The notes: generated by a model not told the origin, from the letters alone. A stretch of DNA of 64,000 nt from Allobosea sp. (GCF_030695125.1 NZ_JAUYTP010000068.1:186001-250000), one strand, 5' to 3'. Positions 46,340 through 55,834 are shown, counted from the first letter of the stretch. A program made the numbers and translations.

Positions 46340-46894
46340 ATGACACGCACCCCGGGCGACGCCACCATCGAGCTGCGCCTCGCCAACGGCGCCCAGCTCT
46401 TCAACACGCTCGACCCCTTCCCCTTCAGCGAGGGCGACATCTCGGCCGAGGCCGAGCGCTATATCGTCGAATGGGCGCAGGACCTGCCGAAGGACGCCCC
46501 CATCGCCATCACCATCCACCTGCCGGCAGCGGAGATCGCGGGCCCGCCCGGCCCCGACCTCGCGACCGCGCTGACGGGCTGGTTTGCCGCCAAGACCCGG
46601 TCAGAGGGCCATGCCCTGCGTGAGCACTTCCGCGACGGGCGGCGCGCCTTCCTGATCGGCTTTGCCGGACTCGCTTTCTGCCTCGCCATCAGCTTCGCGC
46701 TGACCAAGGCCTTCGACGGGCCTTTTGCCCGCATCGTGCAGGAGAGCCTCGTGATCATCGGCTGGGTGGTGATCTGGCGCCCGGCCGAGATGTTCCTCTA
46801 CGACTGGCTGCCGCTGCTGCGGCGAAAGCGGCTCTACCGGCGTCTGGCGGAGGCGCAGGTCACAGTAAAGACAGTGACGCCCGACAGCCCCTGA
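46340..46894 (+). CDS. Hypothetical two-helix membrane protein
   Basis: I do not recognise this 184-residue protein. The N-terminal half (about 1-95) is soluble and begins with a beta-rich stretch ([20 protein letters not shown]). It is followed by two membrane segments (about 106-124 and 133-149) and an Arg-rich, basic segment ([14 protein letters not shown]) that should face the cytoplasm. It is divergent from ettA across 174 bp and is not linked to the next gene. The codon use and GC-rich third positions support real coding. No function is proposed. Confidence 0.72.
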   Translation: MTRTPGDATIELRLANGAQLFNTLDPFPFSEGDISAEAERYIVEWAQDLPKDAPIAITIHLPAAEIAGPPGPDLATALTGWFAAKTRSEGHALREHFRDGRRAFLIGFAGLAFCLAISFALTKAFDGPFARIVQESLVIIGWVVIWRPAEMFLYDWLPLLRRKRLYRRLAEAQVTVKTVTPDSP

Positions 46895-46943
46895 CCGTCC
46901 CAAGAGGCCAGATGCCAAGCCGCCGCCTGAACACCGAACACTG

Positions 46944-46954
46944 TATGCAGCATA
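46944..46954. promoter_or_regulatory. Short palindrome upstream of the Bug receptor gene
   Basis: TATGC-A-GCATA, an odd-centred palindrome in a locally AT-richer stretch 83 bases before the ATG at 47037. The shape suits a GntR-type operator, but no regulator gene is adjacent. Confidence 0.3.
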
Positions 46955-47036
46955 TCTTGAAGGACTGCGGGAAAGCGGTCTAAGCTCGCCCCAGGACCAG
47001 CCGGACCAAGCCGGCGGCCATCCCTGGGGAGGGACC

Positions 47037-47999
47037 ATGAAGACCATCGTCAAGGCTGCGCTCGGCGCGGCCGCCCTGCTCTCTGTCGCCGGCCCGAGCT
47101 GGGCTTTCCCGGACCGCCCGGTCCAATTGATCGTGCCCTGGGCCGCCGGTGGCGGCATGGACGCCGTCATGCGCATCTTCGCCGCCGGCTACGAGGCCGA
47201 GCTGAAGCAGCCGGTCAATGTCGTCAACCGCACCGGCGGCGGCGGCCTGACCGGCCACAGCGCCATCGCCAACGCCACGGCCGACGGCTACACCGTCGGC
47301 GGCATCAGCCCGGAAATCTCCTTCTTCAAGACGCTCGGCCTCGGCGACATCACCATCGACAGCGTCGATTCCTTCTCGCGCGTCTCGCTCATCCCGGCCG
47401 GCGTCACGGTCAAGGCCGACAGTCCGCTGAAGACGGCGGCCGATTACATCAAGGCGGTCAAGGACAGCCCCAAGGGCACCTTCATGGCTTCGGGCACCGG
47501 CGTCGGCGGCTCCTGGCACATCGCCTCGGGCGGCCTGCTCAAGGCGGCGGGAATCGCCCCCGACGCGGTGCGCTGGGTGCCGAGCAACGGCGGCGCGCCC
47601 GCCCTGCAGGATCTCGCCTCCGGCGGCATCAGCGTCTTCACCGGCTCGCCGATCGAGGCCAAGGCGATGCTCGACGCGGGGCGCGTGCGCACCATCCTGA
47701 TGATGACCGAGGAGCGCCACCCGAACTTCCCGGACGTACCGAGCGCCAAGGAAGCCGGGCTGGACTGGACCTACCAGAACTGGTTCGCGCTCGCGGCGCC
47801 CAAGGGCGTGCCGGCCGATCGCCGCAAGATCCTGTTCGAGGCGGCCGAGCGCACCATGCAGCGGCCCGAGGTCCGCAAGGCGATGGCCGATCGCGGCATC
47901 ACCCCGGTCTGGGACAAGCCGGGCGAGTTCGCGGCCTATGCGACGACCTTCACCGAGCGCGGCAACGCCGTGCTCAAGGACCTCGGCCTGGCCAAGTAA
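47037..47999 (+). CDS. Bug/TctC-family periplasmic solute-binding receptor (second)
   Basis: The 320-residue protein has a signal peptide (about 1-23, ending SWA) and the Bug fold: VQLIVPWAAGGGMDAVMRIF, VVNRTGGGGLTGHSAIANA and a WYQNWF-like region (TYQNWFALAAPKG). It differs clearly from the Bug protein at 37964 and is not its recent duplicate. No TctAB permease genes are adjacent, which is common for orphan Bug receptors. A hairpin follows the stop. Ligand probably a carboxylate, unproven. Confidence 0.9.
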   Translation: MKTIVKAALGAAALLSVAGPSWAFPDRPVQLIVPWAAGGGMDAVMRIFAAGYEAELKQPVNVVNRTGGGGLTGHSAIANATADGYTVGGISPEISFFKTLGLGDITIDSVDSFSRVSLIPAGVTVKADSPLKTAADYIKAVKDSPKGTFMASGTGVGGSWHIASGGLLKAAGIAPDAVRWVPSNGGAPALQDLASGGISVFTGSPIEAKAMLDAGRVRTILMMTEERHPNFPDVPSAKEAGLDWTYQNWFALAAPKGVPADRRKILFEAAERTMQRPEVRKAMADRGITPVWDKPGEFAAYATTFTERGNAVLKDLGLAK

Positions 48000-48025
48000 A
48001 GGCGCCGATCCCGCGCCGGCGCTTT
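47998..48025 (+). terminator. Hairpin terminator after the Bug receptor gene
   Basis: GCGCCG (48002-48007) pairs with CGGCGC (48017-48022); flanking AAA and TTT extend the stem past a one-base bulge. The short T run after the stem fits an intrinsic terminator. Confidence 0.6.
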
Positions 48026-48114
48026 CACAAACGCGACATCGCGGCGTCGGCCTGCTTCCCTTCGGCCCGGACCATGCATCACATTGGCCGGGCCGAAGCG
48101 GCAGGAGGAGAGCG

Positions 48115-48963
48115 ATGCGACGAGCGACGACGTTCGGGACCGGTTTTCGCCTCGGGTTGATTGCCCTGCTCGCGATGTGGCTCGGCCCCGCCCCGGCCCG
48201 CGCGCAGGCGGATGTCCCGGGCTGCCGGCCGGACATGGCGTCGCTGGGCTTGCCGATCCAGCGCGTCAACCTCGCCTCGCGCGACCTCACTATGGCCAAT
48301 CTCGGCAAGGACGAGGTCCGCATCACCTTCGTCGGCCACGCCACCTTCCTGATCGAGAGCGCCGGCGGGGTGAAGGTCGCGACCGACTACAACGACTATG
48401 TCCGGCCGCAGGTGACTCCCGACATCGCCACGATGAACAAGGCGCATTCGACGCATAACTCGCGCAACCCCGACCCCGGCATCAAGCAGCTGCTGCCGGG
48501 CTGGGACCCGACCGGCCGCGGCGCCGCCAGGCATGACGTCACCATGGGCGACATGCGCGTGCGCAACGTGCCCACCAACATCCGCTCCTATTCGGGCTCC
48601 ACCGATTTCGACGGCAATTCGATCTTCGTCTTCGAGATCGGCGACCTCTGCATCGCCCATCTCGGCCATCTGCACCACCCGCTGGAGCCCGGCCATCTGC
48701 GCGCGCTCGGCCGCGTCGATGTCGTGCTCTTCCCGGTCGACGGCAGCTATACCCTCGACCAGGAGGGCATGCTCGAGGTGCTGAAATCGCTGCAGGCGCG
48801 GGTGATGATCCCCATGCATTTCTTCGGCGGCAGCACGCTCAGCCGCTTCCTCGCCCGCTCGCAGGACAGCTGGCCGGTCGAGCGACGCGAACAGCCGGTG
48901 ATCACCGTCACCAAGGACGGGCTGCCGGCCAGGCCGACCATGATCGTGCTGCCGGGAAACTGA
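48115..48963 (+). CDS. Exported MBL-fold metal-dependent hydrolase-like protein
   Basis: The 282-residue protein has a signal peptide (about 1-30, ending ARAQA) and a metallo-beta-lactamase fold of the UlaG/YtnP-like branch: VRITFVGHATFLIES with the first strand His, HLGHLHHPLEPGHL, and VLFPVDGSYTLDQEG. The canonical HxHxDH motif is replaced by KAHSTHNSRNPD, so metal binding may differ. The ATG at 48115 follows the strong site GGAGGAG. Substrate unknown; the protein would act in the periplasm. Confidence 0.82.
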   Translation: MRRATTFGTGFRLGLIALLAMWLGPAPARAQADVPGCRPDMASLGLPIQRVNLASRDLTMANLGKDEVRITFVGHATFLIESAGGVKVATDYNDYVRPQVTPDIATMNKAHSTHNSRNPDPGIKQLLPGWDPTGRGAARHDVTMGDMRVRNVPTNIRSYSGSTDFDGNSIFVFEIGDLCIAHLGHLHHPLEPGHLRALGRVDVVLFPVDGSYTLDQEGMLEVLKSLQARVMIPMHFFGGSTLSRFLARSQDSWPVERREQPVITVTKDGLPARPTMIVLPGN

Positions 48964-48982
48964 CGAAACGGAACGAAAGGCC

Positions 48983-49000
48983 CGGGGCCCTGCGGCCCCG
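48983..49000. terminator. Bidirectional hairpin between MBL and antiporter genes
   Basis: CGGGGCC and GGCCCCG form a 7-bp stem with loop CTGC between two converging genes (stops at 48963 and 49015). Confidence 0.6.
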
Positions 49001-49014
49001 CTCCGCGGATCGCG

Positions 49015-50823
49015 TCATAGGGAACCGAGATCGTCGGGCATGTTGCCGTGGATTTGTCCCGCCGCTTTCGGCTTGGTCAGCGGAGCCGGCACCGGCGCAT
49101 TGCCCCGCAGCAGATCGGACCCGGCATGGATGTCGCTGGCGACCTGGAGGTCGAGCCGCTCGGCGTCGCGGCGGCGGACATCCTCGGCGATCTCGGCCGC
49201 CTCGTCAGCCGGGACGCCCATGCCGAGCAGGACGGCCGTGCCGAAGGCCATCGCGGATTCGAAGGTCTCGCGGATCTGGTAGTCGACGCCGGCGCGGATC
49301 AGATCCATCGCATGGCCGCGGTCATAGGCGCGCACGAACAGCTTAGCATGCGGAAACGCCTCCTGCGCCACCGCGACGATATGGCTGCTCGTCTCGCGCT
49401 TGTCGACGCAGACCAGGATGACCTCGGCCCGCTCGGCGCCCGACGCGTGCAGGATTTCCGGCCGCGTGCCGTCGCCGTAATGGACCTTGAAGCCGAACTC
49501 CGCCGCAACCTTGATCAGGTCGACATCGACCTCGATGATCGAGACGCTGAAGCCGCGCGCCAGCAATGCCTGGCTCGCGACCTGGCCGAAGCGGCCGAAG
49601 CCGATGATCAGCGCGCGACCATTGAGACCGTCGGCACGATCGACCCCGTCGAGCGAGGCCGCCTCGGGCGGCAGGAAGCGGTCGAGCGCGATCGCCAGCA
49701 GCGGCGTCAGCGCCATCGACAGGATCACCGTCGCGCTCGCCACCGCATTGATCTGCGCCGTGAACAGGCCAGCCGACAGCGCCGCCGCATAGAGGACGAA
49801 GGCGAACTCGCCGCCCTGAGAAAACAGCGAGATCCGGGTGATCGCCTCGCGCGTCGACGATTTGGACAGCTTGGCGACGATGAAGATGCCGAGCGCCTTG
49901 ACGCTCATGAACGCAACCACCGCCAGCCCGATCAGCACCCATTGCCGCGCGATCAGGCCGAGATCGAGCGACATGCCCACCGCGAGGAAGAACAGCCCGA
50001 GCAGAATGCCGCGAAACGGCTCGATATCGGCCTCAAGCTGATGACGGAAACTCGATTCCGACAAAAGCACGCCGGCCAGGAACGCCCCCATCGCCATCGA
50101 CAGCCCGCCGAGTTGCATGGCCAGCGCCGAACCGAGCACGACCAGCAGCGCTGCCGCCGTCATCACCTCGCGCGCCTGCGCCAGCGCCAGCAGGCGGAAC
50201 ATCGGGTTGAGCAGATAGCGCCCGGCAAGCACGAGGCCGGCGACGCAGGCCGCCGCGATGGCGAAGGACACCCAGCCATTGGCTCCGGGGTTTCCGACCG
50301 GGCCAAGCAGCGCCACGATCGCCAGCAGCGGCACGATGGCGAGGTCTTCAAGCAACAGGATCGAGACCGCCTGCTGGCCCTGCGGCGTCGAGGTCTCGCC
50401 GCGCTCGTTCAGCATCTGCATGACGACGGCGGTGGACGACAGCACGAAGCCCATGCCGGCGATGAAGGCGGCCGGCAGCGGCAGGCCATAGGCATAGCCG
50501 ACGCCCGTCAACAGCGCCCCGCAGAGCGCGACCTGCGCAACGCCGAGCCCGAAGATCTCGCGCCGGAGGTTCCACAATCGCGACGGCTGCATCTCCAGCC
50601 CGATGATGAAGAGGAACATCACCACGCCGAGTTCGGCGACATGCAGCACGGATTCGGGGTTGGGAAACAGGCCCACGCCATAGGGGCCGATCGCCAGGCC
50701 CGCGGTGAAATAACCCAGCACGGAGCCGAGCCCGAGGCGCCGGAACAGCGGCACGGCGACGACGCCCGCACCCAGCAGGCTCACGACCTTGATCAGGTCG
50801 CCGGTAAGGCCCTCGACTGCCAT
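49015..50823 (-). CDS. Kef-type monovalent cation:proton antiporter (CPA2)
   Basis: The 602-residue protein has 12-13 membrane segments of the Na/H exchanger fold (about 5-385), starting LIKVVSLLGAGVVAVPLFRRLGLGSVLGY, followed by a cytoplasmic TrkA-N (RCK) domain (about 405-520) with the GFGRFGQVASQAL nucleotide loop. This is the layout of KefB/KefC, which exchange potassium for protons and are gated by glutathione conjugates in E. coli. No KefF/KefG partner is adjacent. The ATG at 50823 follows GGAGAGG; an extension of ten residues upstream is less likely. Confidence 0.9.
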   Translation of the reverse strand: MAVEGLTGDLIKVVSLLGAGVVAVPLFRRLGLGSVLGYFTAGLAIGPYGVGLFPNPESVLHVAELGVVMFLFIIGLEMQPSRLWNLRREIFGLGVAQVALCGALLTGVGYAYGLPLPAAFIAGMGFVLSSTAVVMQMLNERGETSTPQGQQAVSILLLEDLAIVPLLAIVALLGPVGNPGANGWVSFAIAAACVAGLVLAGRYLLNPMFRLLALAQAREVMTAAALLVVLGSALAMQLGGLSMAMGAFLAGVLLSESSFRHQLEADIEPFRGILLGLFFLAVGMSLDLGLIARQWVLIGLAVVAFMSVKALGIFIVAKLSKSSTREAITRISLFSQGGEFAFVLYAAALSAGLFTAQINAVASATVILSMALTPLLAIALDRFLPPEAASLDGVDRADGLNGRALIIGFGRFGQVASQALLARGFSVSIIEVDVDLIKVAAEFGFKVHYGDGTRPEILHASGAERAEVILVCVDKRETSSHIVAVAQEAFPHAKLFVRAYDRGHAMDLIRAGVDYQIRETFESAMAFGTAVLLGMGVPADEAAEIAEDVRRRDAERLDLQVASDIHAGSDLLRGNAPVPAPLTKPKAAGQIHGNMPDDLGSL

Positions 50824-50914
50824 CTGCCTCTCCGTCCAGCTCGCGCCGCCCACCCGGCGCGATCGCGCTCAGTTAGGTGCGCTGCAGCGACAAGGCAAAT
50901 GCCGGGCCGCCCGA

Positions 50915-51928
50915 TCACGCAGCCGTGCGCGCGGGCCGGCCTTCGAGCGGATAGGCCGGGTCGCTGTAGCCCGGCGTCGAGGGATGGCCCGCCGGAACCA
51001 AGCCGTCGATCAGCGCCTCGTCCTCGGCGCTGAACGAGACCTCCAGCGCCGCGAGATAGGCCTGCCACTGCTCCAGCGTGCGCGGCCCGGCGATGGCGGC
51101 GGTCAGGAACCGGTTGTTCAGCACCCAGGCGACCGCGAACTGGATCGGCGTCATGCCGCGCGCGGCGGCGTGCTGCTTGATCGTCTGGGCGATGACGAGG
51201 CTCTCCTGGCGCCATTCCGTCTGCAGAATACGCTTGTCGCCGCGGGCTGCGCGCGTGCCCTGCTGCGGCGCCTCGCCGGGCTCGTACTTGCCGGTCAGGA
51301 CGCCGCGCGCCAGCGGCGAATAGGAGGCGACGCCGAGCCCGTAATAGCCGCAGGCCGGCAGATGCTCGACCTCGGGCATCCGGTTCATCGCGTTGTAATA
51401 GGGCTGGCTGACGATCGGCCGGTCGATGCCGAGATCGTCGCAGAGACGGCAGATCTCGGCCAGGCGCCAGGAGCGGTAGTTCGAGACGCCGAAATGCCGG
51501 ATCTTGCCCTGCGCGACGAGGTGCCCGATCGCCCGCATCGTCTCGACCAGCGGCGTCGCATGGTCTTCCTTGTGCAGATAATAGATGTCGATGAAGTCGG
51601 TGCCGAGCCGGCGCAGGCTGTCGTCGCAGGCCTGCAGCACCCATTTGCGCGAAAGCCCGCCCTGGTTGGGCCCCGGGCCCAGGGGGTTGGCGACCTTCGT
51701 CGCCAGCACCCAGTCGTGCCGCGACGCCGCGATCGCGCGCCCGGTGATCTCCTCCGAACGGCCTTCGGTGTAGACGTCCGCCGTGTCGATGAAATTGACC
51801 CCGGCCTCGCGTGCATGATCGACGATCGCCCGCGAGCCGACCTCATCGGTCGCACCGCCGAACATCATCGTGCCCAGGCAGATCGGCGACACTTTCAGGC
51901 CCGAGCGGCCCAGCTGGCGATAATCCAT
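50915..51928 (-). CDS. Aldo/keto reductase
   Basis: The 337-residue protein is an (alpha/beta)8 NADPH-dependent oxidoreductase of the AKR superfamily. The catalytic set is visible: Asp and Tyr in FIDTADVYTEGRSEE, Lys in VLATKVANPLG and His in YYLHKEDHATP. The late segment AAIAGPRTLEQW binds the cofactor. It reduces carbonyls of unknown identity. The ATG at 51928 matches the family start MDYRQLGRSGLKVS; the frame runs open upstream without similarity. It stands alone, divergent from the fliK-like gene. Confidence 0.92.
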   Translation of the reverse strand: MDYRQLGRSGLKVSPICLGTMMFGGATDEVGSRAIVDHAREAGVNFIDTADVYTEGRSEEITGRAIAASRHDWVLATKVANPLGPGPNQGGLSRKWVLQACDDSLRRLGTDFIDIYYLHKEDHATPLVETMRAIGHLVAQGKIRHFGVSNYRSWRLAEICRLCDDLGIDRPIVSQPYYNAMNRMPEVEHLPACGYYGLGVASYSPLARGVLTGKYEPGEAPQQGTRAARGDKRILQTEWRQESLVIAQTIKQHAAARGMTPIQFAVAWVLNNRFLTAAIAGPRTLEQWQAYLAALEVSFSAEDEALIDGLVPAGHPSTPGYSDPAYPLEGRPARTAA

Positions 51929-52152
51929 CGAAACGCTCCGTCGCAAACGCGCGGCCGGCCTCGGGGCACGGCCGTCTTCCCTGCTGCGCCGAGCCTGCCC
52001 CAGCCCCGCCCGGCACGCCAGCGCCGCTGACGCAGCCGCGCCCTGCAAGCCGTGCGCCGCTGGCCGACGACGGCGCGGGCAACCTGCCTAACCGCAAGGA
52101 AATGCTTAACCTTTCATGGCAGGGTCAGGCATTGCCCTGACGGCTGGAGCCG

Positions 52153-53769
52153 ATGGACCTCGCCACCCTCGCCAAAAACCAGACCCTGGCCACGCTGCTG
52201 CAGGCGCTCGCGCCGACGACCGGGCTGGTCGCGGGCAAGACCGTCGAGGCGCGCCTGCTGGCACTGGCGGGCGACGGCACGGCCACGGCGCAGCTCGGCG
52301 CCGAGACCTTCTCCCTCATCCTCGCCGGCCCTGTCGCCAAGCAGGCTGCGCTTCAGCCCGGCGCGACGCTCGTCCTGCGGCTCGACGCCGGAGCCGATCC
52401 GACCGCCCCGCTGCAGGCAACCCTCGTCGCAGTGCGACCACCCTCTGTGCAGGGCGCGCAGAATGCGGCCACGACATCATCACAGGCCCCGACCTCACCG
52501 ACAACGCCCGCGGGAGCGCCGGTGCCGGCCTCCGTTCCCGTTCCTTCCGCGACCCTATCCGGTCAGGCGGCAGCGCCCGCCCCTGCCGCGCTCCCGTCAG
52601 CCACCTCTGCAGGCGCAGGCACCGCCACGGCCTTATCCGGCGCGCCGTTCTTACCCAGCGCCCCCTTCCAAGCGCCAAGCGGCGCGCAGAGCGCGACCCT
52701 GCGAACGAGCACCGCGGCATCCACCTCGGCCGCGGGAACGAACCCGGCGCCACAGGCGGGACCAACGCTTCAGACCGGCCCGACCGCTTCGCCGCGCACG
52801 CTGGCGGGCCCCTTGCTGGGGCCGGCGCTGGCGCGGCAGGACAGCATGGCGCCGCTCCTGGCCAATATGCGGGCGCTCGCCGACGGTTCCGTTTCGCTGA
52901 CCTTGCCCCGGCCGATCCTGACGCTGGTCGACCGGGTTCTCGCCCAGGCGCTGCCGGTCGAGCGCAAGGCCGTGACCGCGCCCATGCTGAAGACGGCGAT
53001 CCAGAATTCCGGCCTGTTCCTCGAGGCGCATCAGGCACAGGGCGGCACCCCGCCGCCGGGCGACCTGAAGGCAGGGTTGCAGGCGCTGCGCGATCATCTC
53101 GCGCCGCTCCTTCAGGCGCTGGCTGCGCCGGCCGGCAAGACCGCGCCTTCAGCCACGGGCGCCGCCCTGGCGAACCTGCCCCTGCCGACGACCGACCCAA
53201 ACGCGCGACCGGCGCCGCCCCGGCGCGATGGCGCGCTGTTTCCACCGCCCATCGCCGAGGCGAGCCTGTCGGCCGGCGACAAGCCGCTCGCCATCGTCGG
53301 GACGCTGCTGGAGCAGACCGACGCCGCGCTCGACCGCATCACGCTGTCGCAATACGCCTCGCTCCCGCCGGAGGGCTCACGCGCCGAGGCGCAGGCCAGC
53401 CAGCGCTGGCTGACCGAGATCCCGCTCGCCTTCCAGAACGGCGCCACGACGCTGCCCCTGCAGATCGAGAAGGAGCCGCCGCGCCGCGAGGCGGAGGGGT
53501 CGGCCGGCCCGCTCTGGCGGGTCCGCTTCGCGCTCGACGTGGAGCCTCTCGGCCCCTTGCAGGGCGTCGTCACCCTGCAGGGCCGCAGCGTCGGCATCAC
53601 GCTCTGGGCCGAGCGCGAGGACACCAGCAAGCTGCTGCGCGGCGCCTCGCCGGGGCTGGAAGCGGCTTTGGCCGACGCCCAGTTCGAAAACCGCGCCATC
53701 GACATCCACACCGGCCAGCCGCGGGTAAGCCAGCCCACCGCCGGCCAGTTTCTGGACAAGATGTCATGA
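52153..53769 (+). CDS. FliK-like flagellar hook-length control protein
   Basis: The 538-residue protein has the two-part FliK design: a long low-complexity N-terminal part rich in Ala, Pro, Thr and Gln (about 95-240), and a C-terminal hook-length domain (about 440-520) with WRVRFALDVEPLGPLQGVV and ITLWAERE. FliK measures hook length and switches export specificity by contacting FlhB. No other hook or basal-body genes are adjacent. It overlaps an FlhB-tail-like gene as ATGA. A role in flagellar or another type III export system is inferred from the pair. Confidence 0.8.
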   Translation: MDLATLAKNQTLATLLQALAPTTGLVAGKTVEARLLALAGDGTATAQLGAETFSLILAGPVAKQAALQPGATLVLRLDAGADPTAPLQATLVAVRPPSVQGAQNAATTSSQAPTSPTTPAGAPVPASVPVPSATLSGQAAAPAPAALPSATSAGAGTATALSGAPFLPSAPFQAPSGAQSATLRTSTAASTSAAGTNPAPQAGPTLQTGPTASPRTLAGPLLGPALARQDSMAPLLANMRALADGSVSLTLPRPILTLVDRVLAQALPVERKAVTAPMLKTAIQNSGLFLEAHQAQGGTPPPGDLKAGLQALRDHLAPLLQALAAPAGKTAPSATGAALANLPLPTTDPNARPAPPRRDGALFPPPIAEASLSAGDKPLAIVGTLLEQTDAALDRITLSQYASLPPEGSRAEAQASQRWLTEIPLAFQNGATTLPLQIEKEPPRREAEGSAGPLWRVRFALDVEPLGPLQGVVTLQGRSVGITLWAEREDTSKLLRGASPGLEAALADAQFENRAIDIHTGQPRVSQPTAGQFLDKMS

Positions 53770-54083
53770 CCGCACCCAGGAGCCCCACCAGCCCGGCGCC
53801 CTCCCCCCGCCAGATCGCGGTCGCGCTCGAATATGATGGCCAGGGCGCGCCGCGCGTCACCGCCAAGGGTCGCGGCGAACTCGCCCAGCGCATCGTCCAG
53901 ACCGGCCGCGAGCATGGCGTCGCGATCGAGGAGAATGCGGTCCTGGCGCAGGCGCTCTCGGCGGTCGAGCTGGACGACCAGATCCCGGAGGAACTCTACC
54001 GGGCCACGGCGCAGGTCATCGCCTTCGTGCTCTCGCTGCGCGGCGAGATGCGCGACCGTCGCCGCGACGGCCGCAGGACGTGA
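53766..54083 (+). CDS. FlhB cytoplasmic-domain-like protein (FlhX/YlqH type)
   Basis: This 105-residue protein matches only the C-terminal cytosolic half of FlhB: IAVALEYDGQGAPRVTAKG, AREHGV-like TGREHGVAIEENAVLAQAL and QIPEELYRATAQVIAFVLSL. The self-cleaving NPTH of FlhB is replaced by SPRQ just before IAVALEYD, and there are no membrane segments, so it starts where mature FlhB-CC does. Such stand-alone tails (FlhX, YlqH) are known in other bacteria. Here it is coupled to a FliK-like gene, as ylqG/ylqH are in Bacillus. Confidence 0.85.
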   Translation: MTAPRSPTSPAPSPRQIAVALEYDGQGAPRVTAKGRGELAQRIVQTGREHGVAIEENAVLAQALSAVELDDQIPEELYRATAQVIAFVLSLRGEMRDRRRDGRRT

Positions 54084-54085
54084 CC

Positions 54086-55210
54086 ATGGCCATCGTCGTC
54101 CGGCGCATCAGGCCCGCCGATTACGCGGGTTACGGACCAGCCTTCGCTGCACTGGCCGCGCGCGCCTGCGAGCCCAATCCGCATATGGCGCCGGCCGCCG
54201 TCGCGGCTGCCCGCATCGTCCTGCCGGAGGACGGCATCGTCATCCTCGCCGCCTGGCTGAGCGAGGCCCTGGGCTCGGAGCGTCTCGCGGGGCTCTGGGC
54301 GCTGCGCCGCCAGCGCGATGGCCGCAGCGGGTTTGCCCCCGTGCTGACCGCGCCGCTCCTGCCGCTTTACGAGGTCTCCTCGCTGCCGGTCCTCGACGCC
54401 GACCGCGCCCAGGACGTCATGCAGGCGATGCTGCGCCATATCCGGGCGGCGGGGGATCTGCCTCATACGCTGGCCCTGCCCCTGCTCCCGCTCGAAGGCC
54501 CGAGCTTCGCCGCGCTGCAGGAGGCCTGCCGCGCCGGCGGCGGCCGCCTGGCCGTCGCCGAACGCTGGCAGCGCCCGGTGATGCGCCCGCAGCCCGGCGA
54601 CGATGCCGAGCGCTATCTGCGGCGCACGCTCGGCCAGAGCTACAAGAAGCGCATGCAGCAGTTTCGCGCCATCGCCCGCCAGGGCGAGGTCAACTTCCAG
54701 CGTCGGCGCGGCGCGGCGGCCCGCGAGGCCCTGCCGCAGTTCCTGGCGCTGGAGGCGGCCGGCTGGAAGGGGCAGGCCGGCACCGCCATCGCTCGCCTGC
54801 CGCAGGCGCACGCCTATTTCGACAGCCTCGCCGCGCAATTCGCCGCCACCGATTCGCTGCAGATCGACACGCTGACGCTCGATGGGCACCCCCTCGCCAT
54901 GGGACTGCTGGTCGAAAGCGCCGGAACACGGCATTTCCTCAAGATCGCCTATGACGAGATTCAAGCCCGCCATTCGCCGGGCCGGGCCCTGACCATCGCG
55001 ATGCTCCAGGCCGATTTCGCAGGCACGCCGCCGGCGCTCTTCGACAGCGGCGCCGGCGACGGGGTCGACGCCGGCACCTATATCTGGGGCGAGCGCCGCG
55101 CCATGGGCAACGCCGTGCTGCGCCTCGGCAGCAGCCGGCCCGGCCTGCCCGAGGCAGCGGTAAAGCTGCGCCAAGGCCTGCGCGTCATGCGCGCCCGCCT
55201 GCGGCGCTGA
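54086..55210 (+). CDS. GNAT-fold acetyltransferase-like protein (BioF2/CelD type)
   Basis: The 374-residue protein resembles the BioF2-like/CelD GNAT family. The N-terminal half has a divergent GNAT-like repeat and the C-terminal half carries the recognisable part: LGQSYKKRMQQFRAIARQGEV, LALEAAGWKGQAGTAIA, and the late IWGERRAMGNAVLRLG. Members transfer acyl groups in polysaccharide or glycan synthesis, but the substrate here is unknown. The ATG at 54086 is chosen; a GTG two codons earlier overlaps the previous stop (GTGA). It follows the FlhB-tail gene closely and may share its transcript. Confidence 0.8.
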   Translation: MAIVVRRIRPADYAGYGPAFAALAARACEPNPHMAPAAVAAARIVLPEDGIVILAAWLSEALGSERLAGLWALRRQRDGRSGFAPVLTAPLLPLYEVSSLPVLDADRAQDVMQAMLRHIRAAGDLPHTLALPLLPLEGPSFAALQEACRAGGGRLAVAERWQRPVMRPQPGDDAERYLRRTLGQSYKKRMQQFRAIARQGEVNFQRRRGAAAREALPQFLALEAAGWKGQAGTAIARLPQAHAYFDSLAAQFAATDSLQIDTLTLDGHPLAMGLLVESAGTRHFLKIAYDEIQARHSPGRALTIAMLQADFAGTPPALFDSGAGDGVDAGTYIWGERRAMGNAVLRLGSSRPGLPEAAVKLRQGLRVMRARLRR

Positions 55211-55288
55211 CCCCGCGAGAAATCGGTGGCGCCGGCCCGGGCGATCGGCGACATCTGCGCCGGACCGACACGACAAGGATCCCAGCTC

Positions 55289-55834
55289 ATGACCACCGCG
55301 ATCAGGATCGGCATCGTCACGGTGTCCGATCGCGCCTCCGCCGGCATCTATGAGGACGAAGGCGGCCCGGCCATCAGGGCTTATCTCGACAGGGCGCTGG
55401 CTTCGGTCTGGACGCCGGTCGCCCGGGTCATCCCCGACGACCGTGCCGTGATCGCCAGGACCCTGATCGACCTCGCCGACGAAGAAGGCTGCTGCCTGAT
55501 CGTCACCACCGGCGGCACCGGCCCGGCCCCGCGCGACGTCACGCCCGAGGCGACGGAGGATGTGATCGAGAAGCCGATGCCGGGTTTCGGCGAACTGATG
55601 CGGCAGGTCAGCCTCGCCAAGGTGCCCACCGCCATCCTGTCGCGCCAGACCGCGGGCATTCGCGGCCGCAGCCTGATCGTCAACCTGCCCGGCCGCCCCC
55701 GCGCCATCGCCGAATGCCTCGACGCGGTGATGCCGGCGATCCCCTACTGCATCGACCTGATCGAAGGTCCTTATTTGGAGACCGACCCGGCCGTCATCGT
55801 GGCGTTCCGACCGGGACAGAAGCCGAAAGGCTGA
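55289..55834 (+). CDS. mogA: Molybdopterin adenylyltransferase MogA
   Basis: MogA/MoaB-type enzymes adenylylate molybdopterin before molybdenum insertion. The 181-residue protein has IGIVTVSDRASAGIYEDEGGPAI at the start, the TTGGTGPAPRDVTPEATE active-site loop (usual TTGGTG with a PRDVTPEA stretch) and the LPGRPRAIAECLDAV ending. Its ATG at 55289 gives the usual length; there is weak ribosome-site sequence upstream. It is separate from the MOSC gene far upstream and converges with the flavin reductase-like gene. Confidence 0.92.
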   Translation: MTTAIRIGIVTVSDRASAGIYEDEGGPAIRAYLDRALASVWTPVARVIPDDRAVIARTLIDLADEEGCCLIVTTGGTGPAPRDVTPEATEDVIEKPMPGFGELMRQVSLAKVPTAILSRQTAGIRGRSLIVNLPGRPRAIAECLDAVMPAIPYCIDLIEGPYLETDPAVIVAFRPGQKPKG

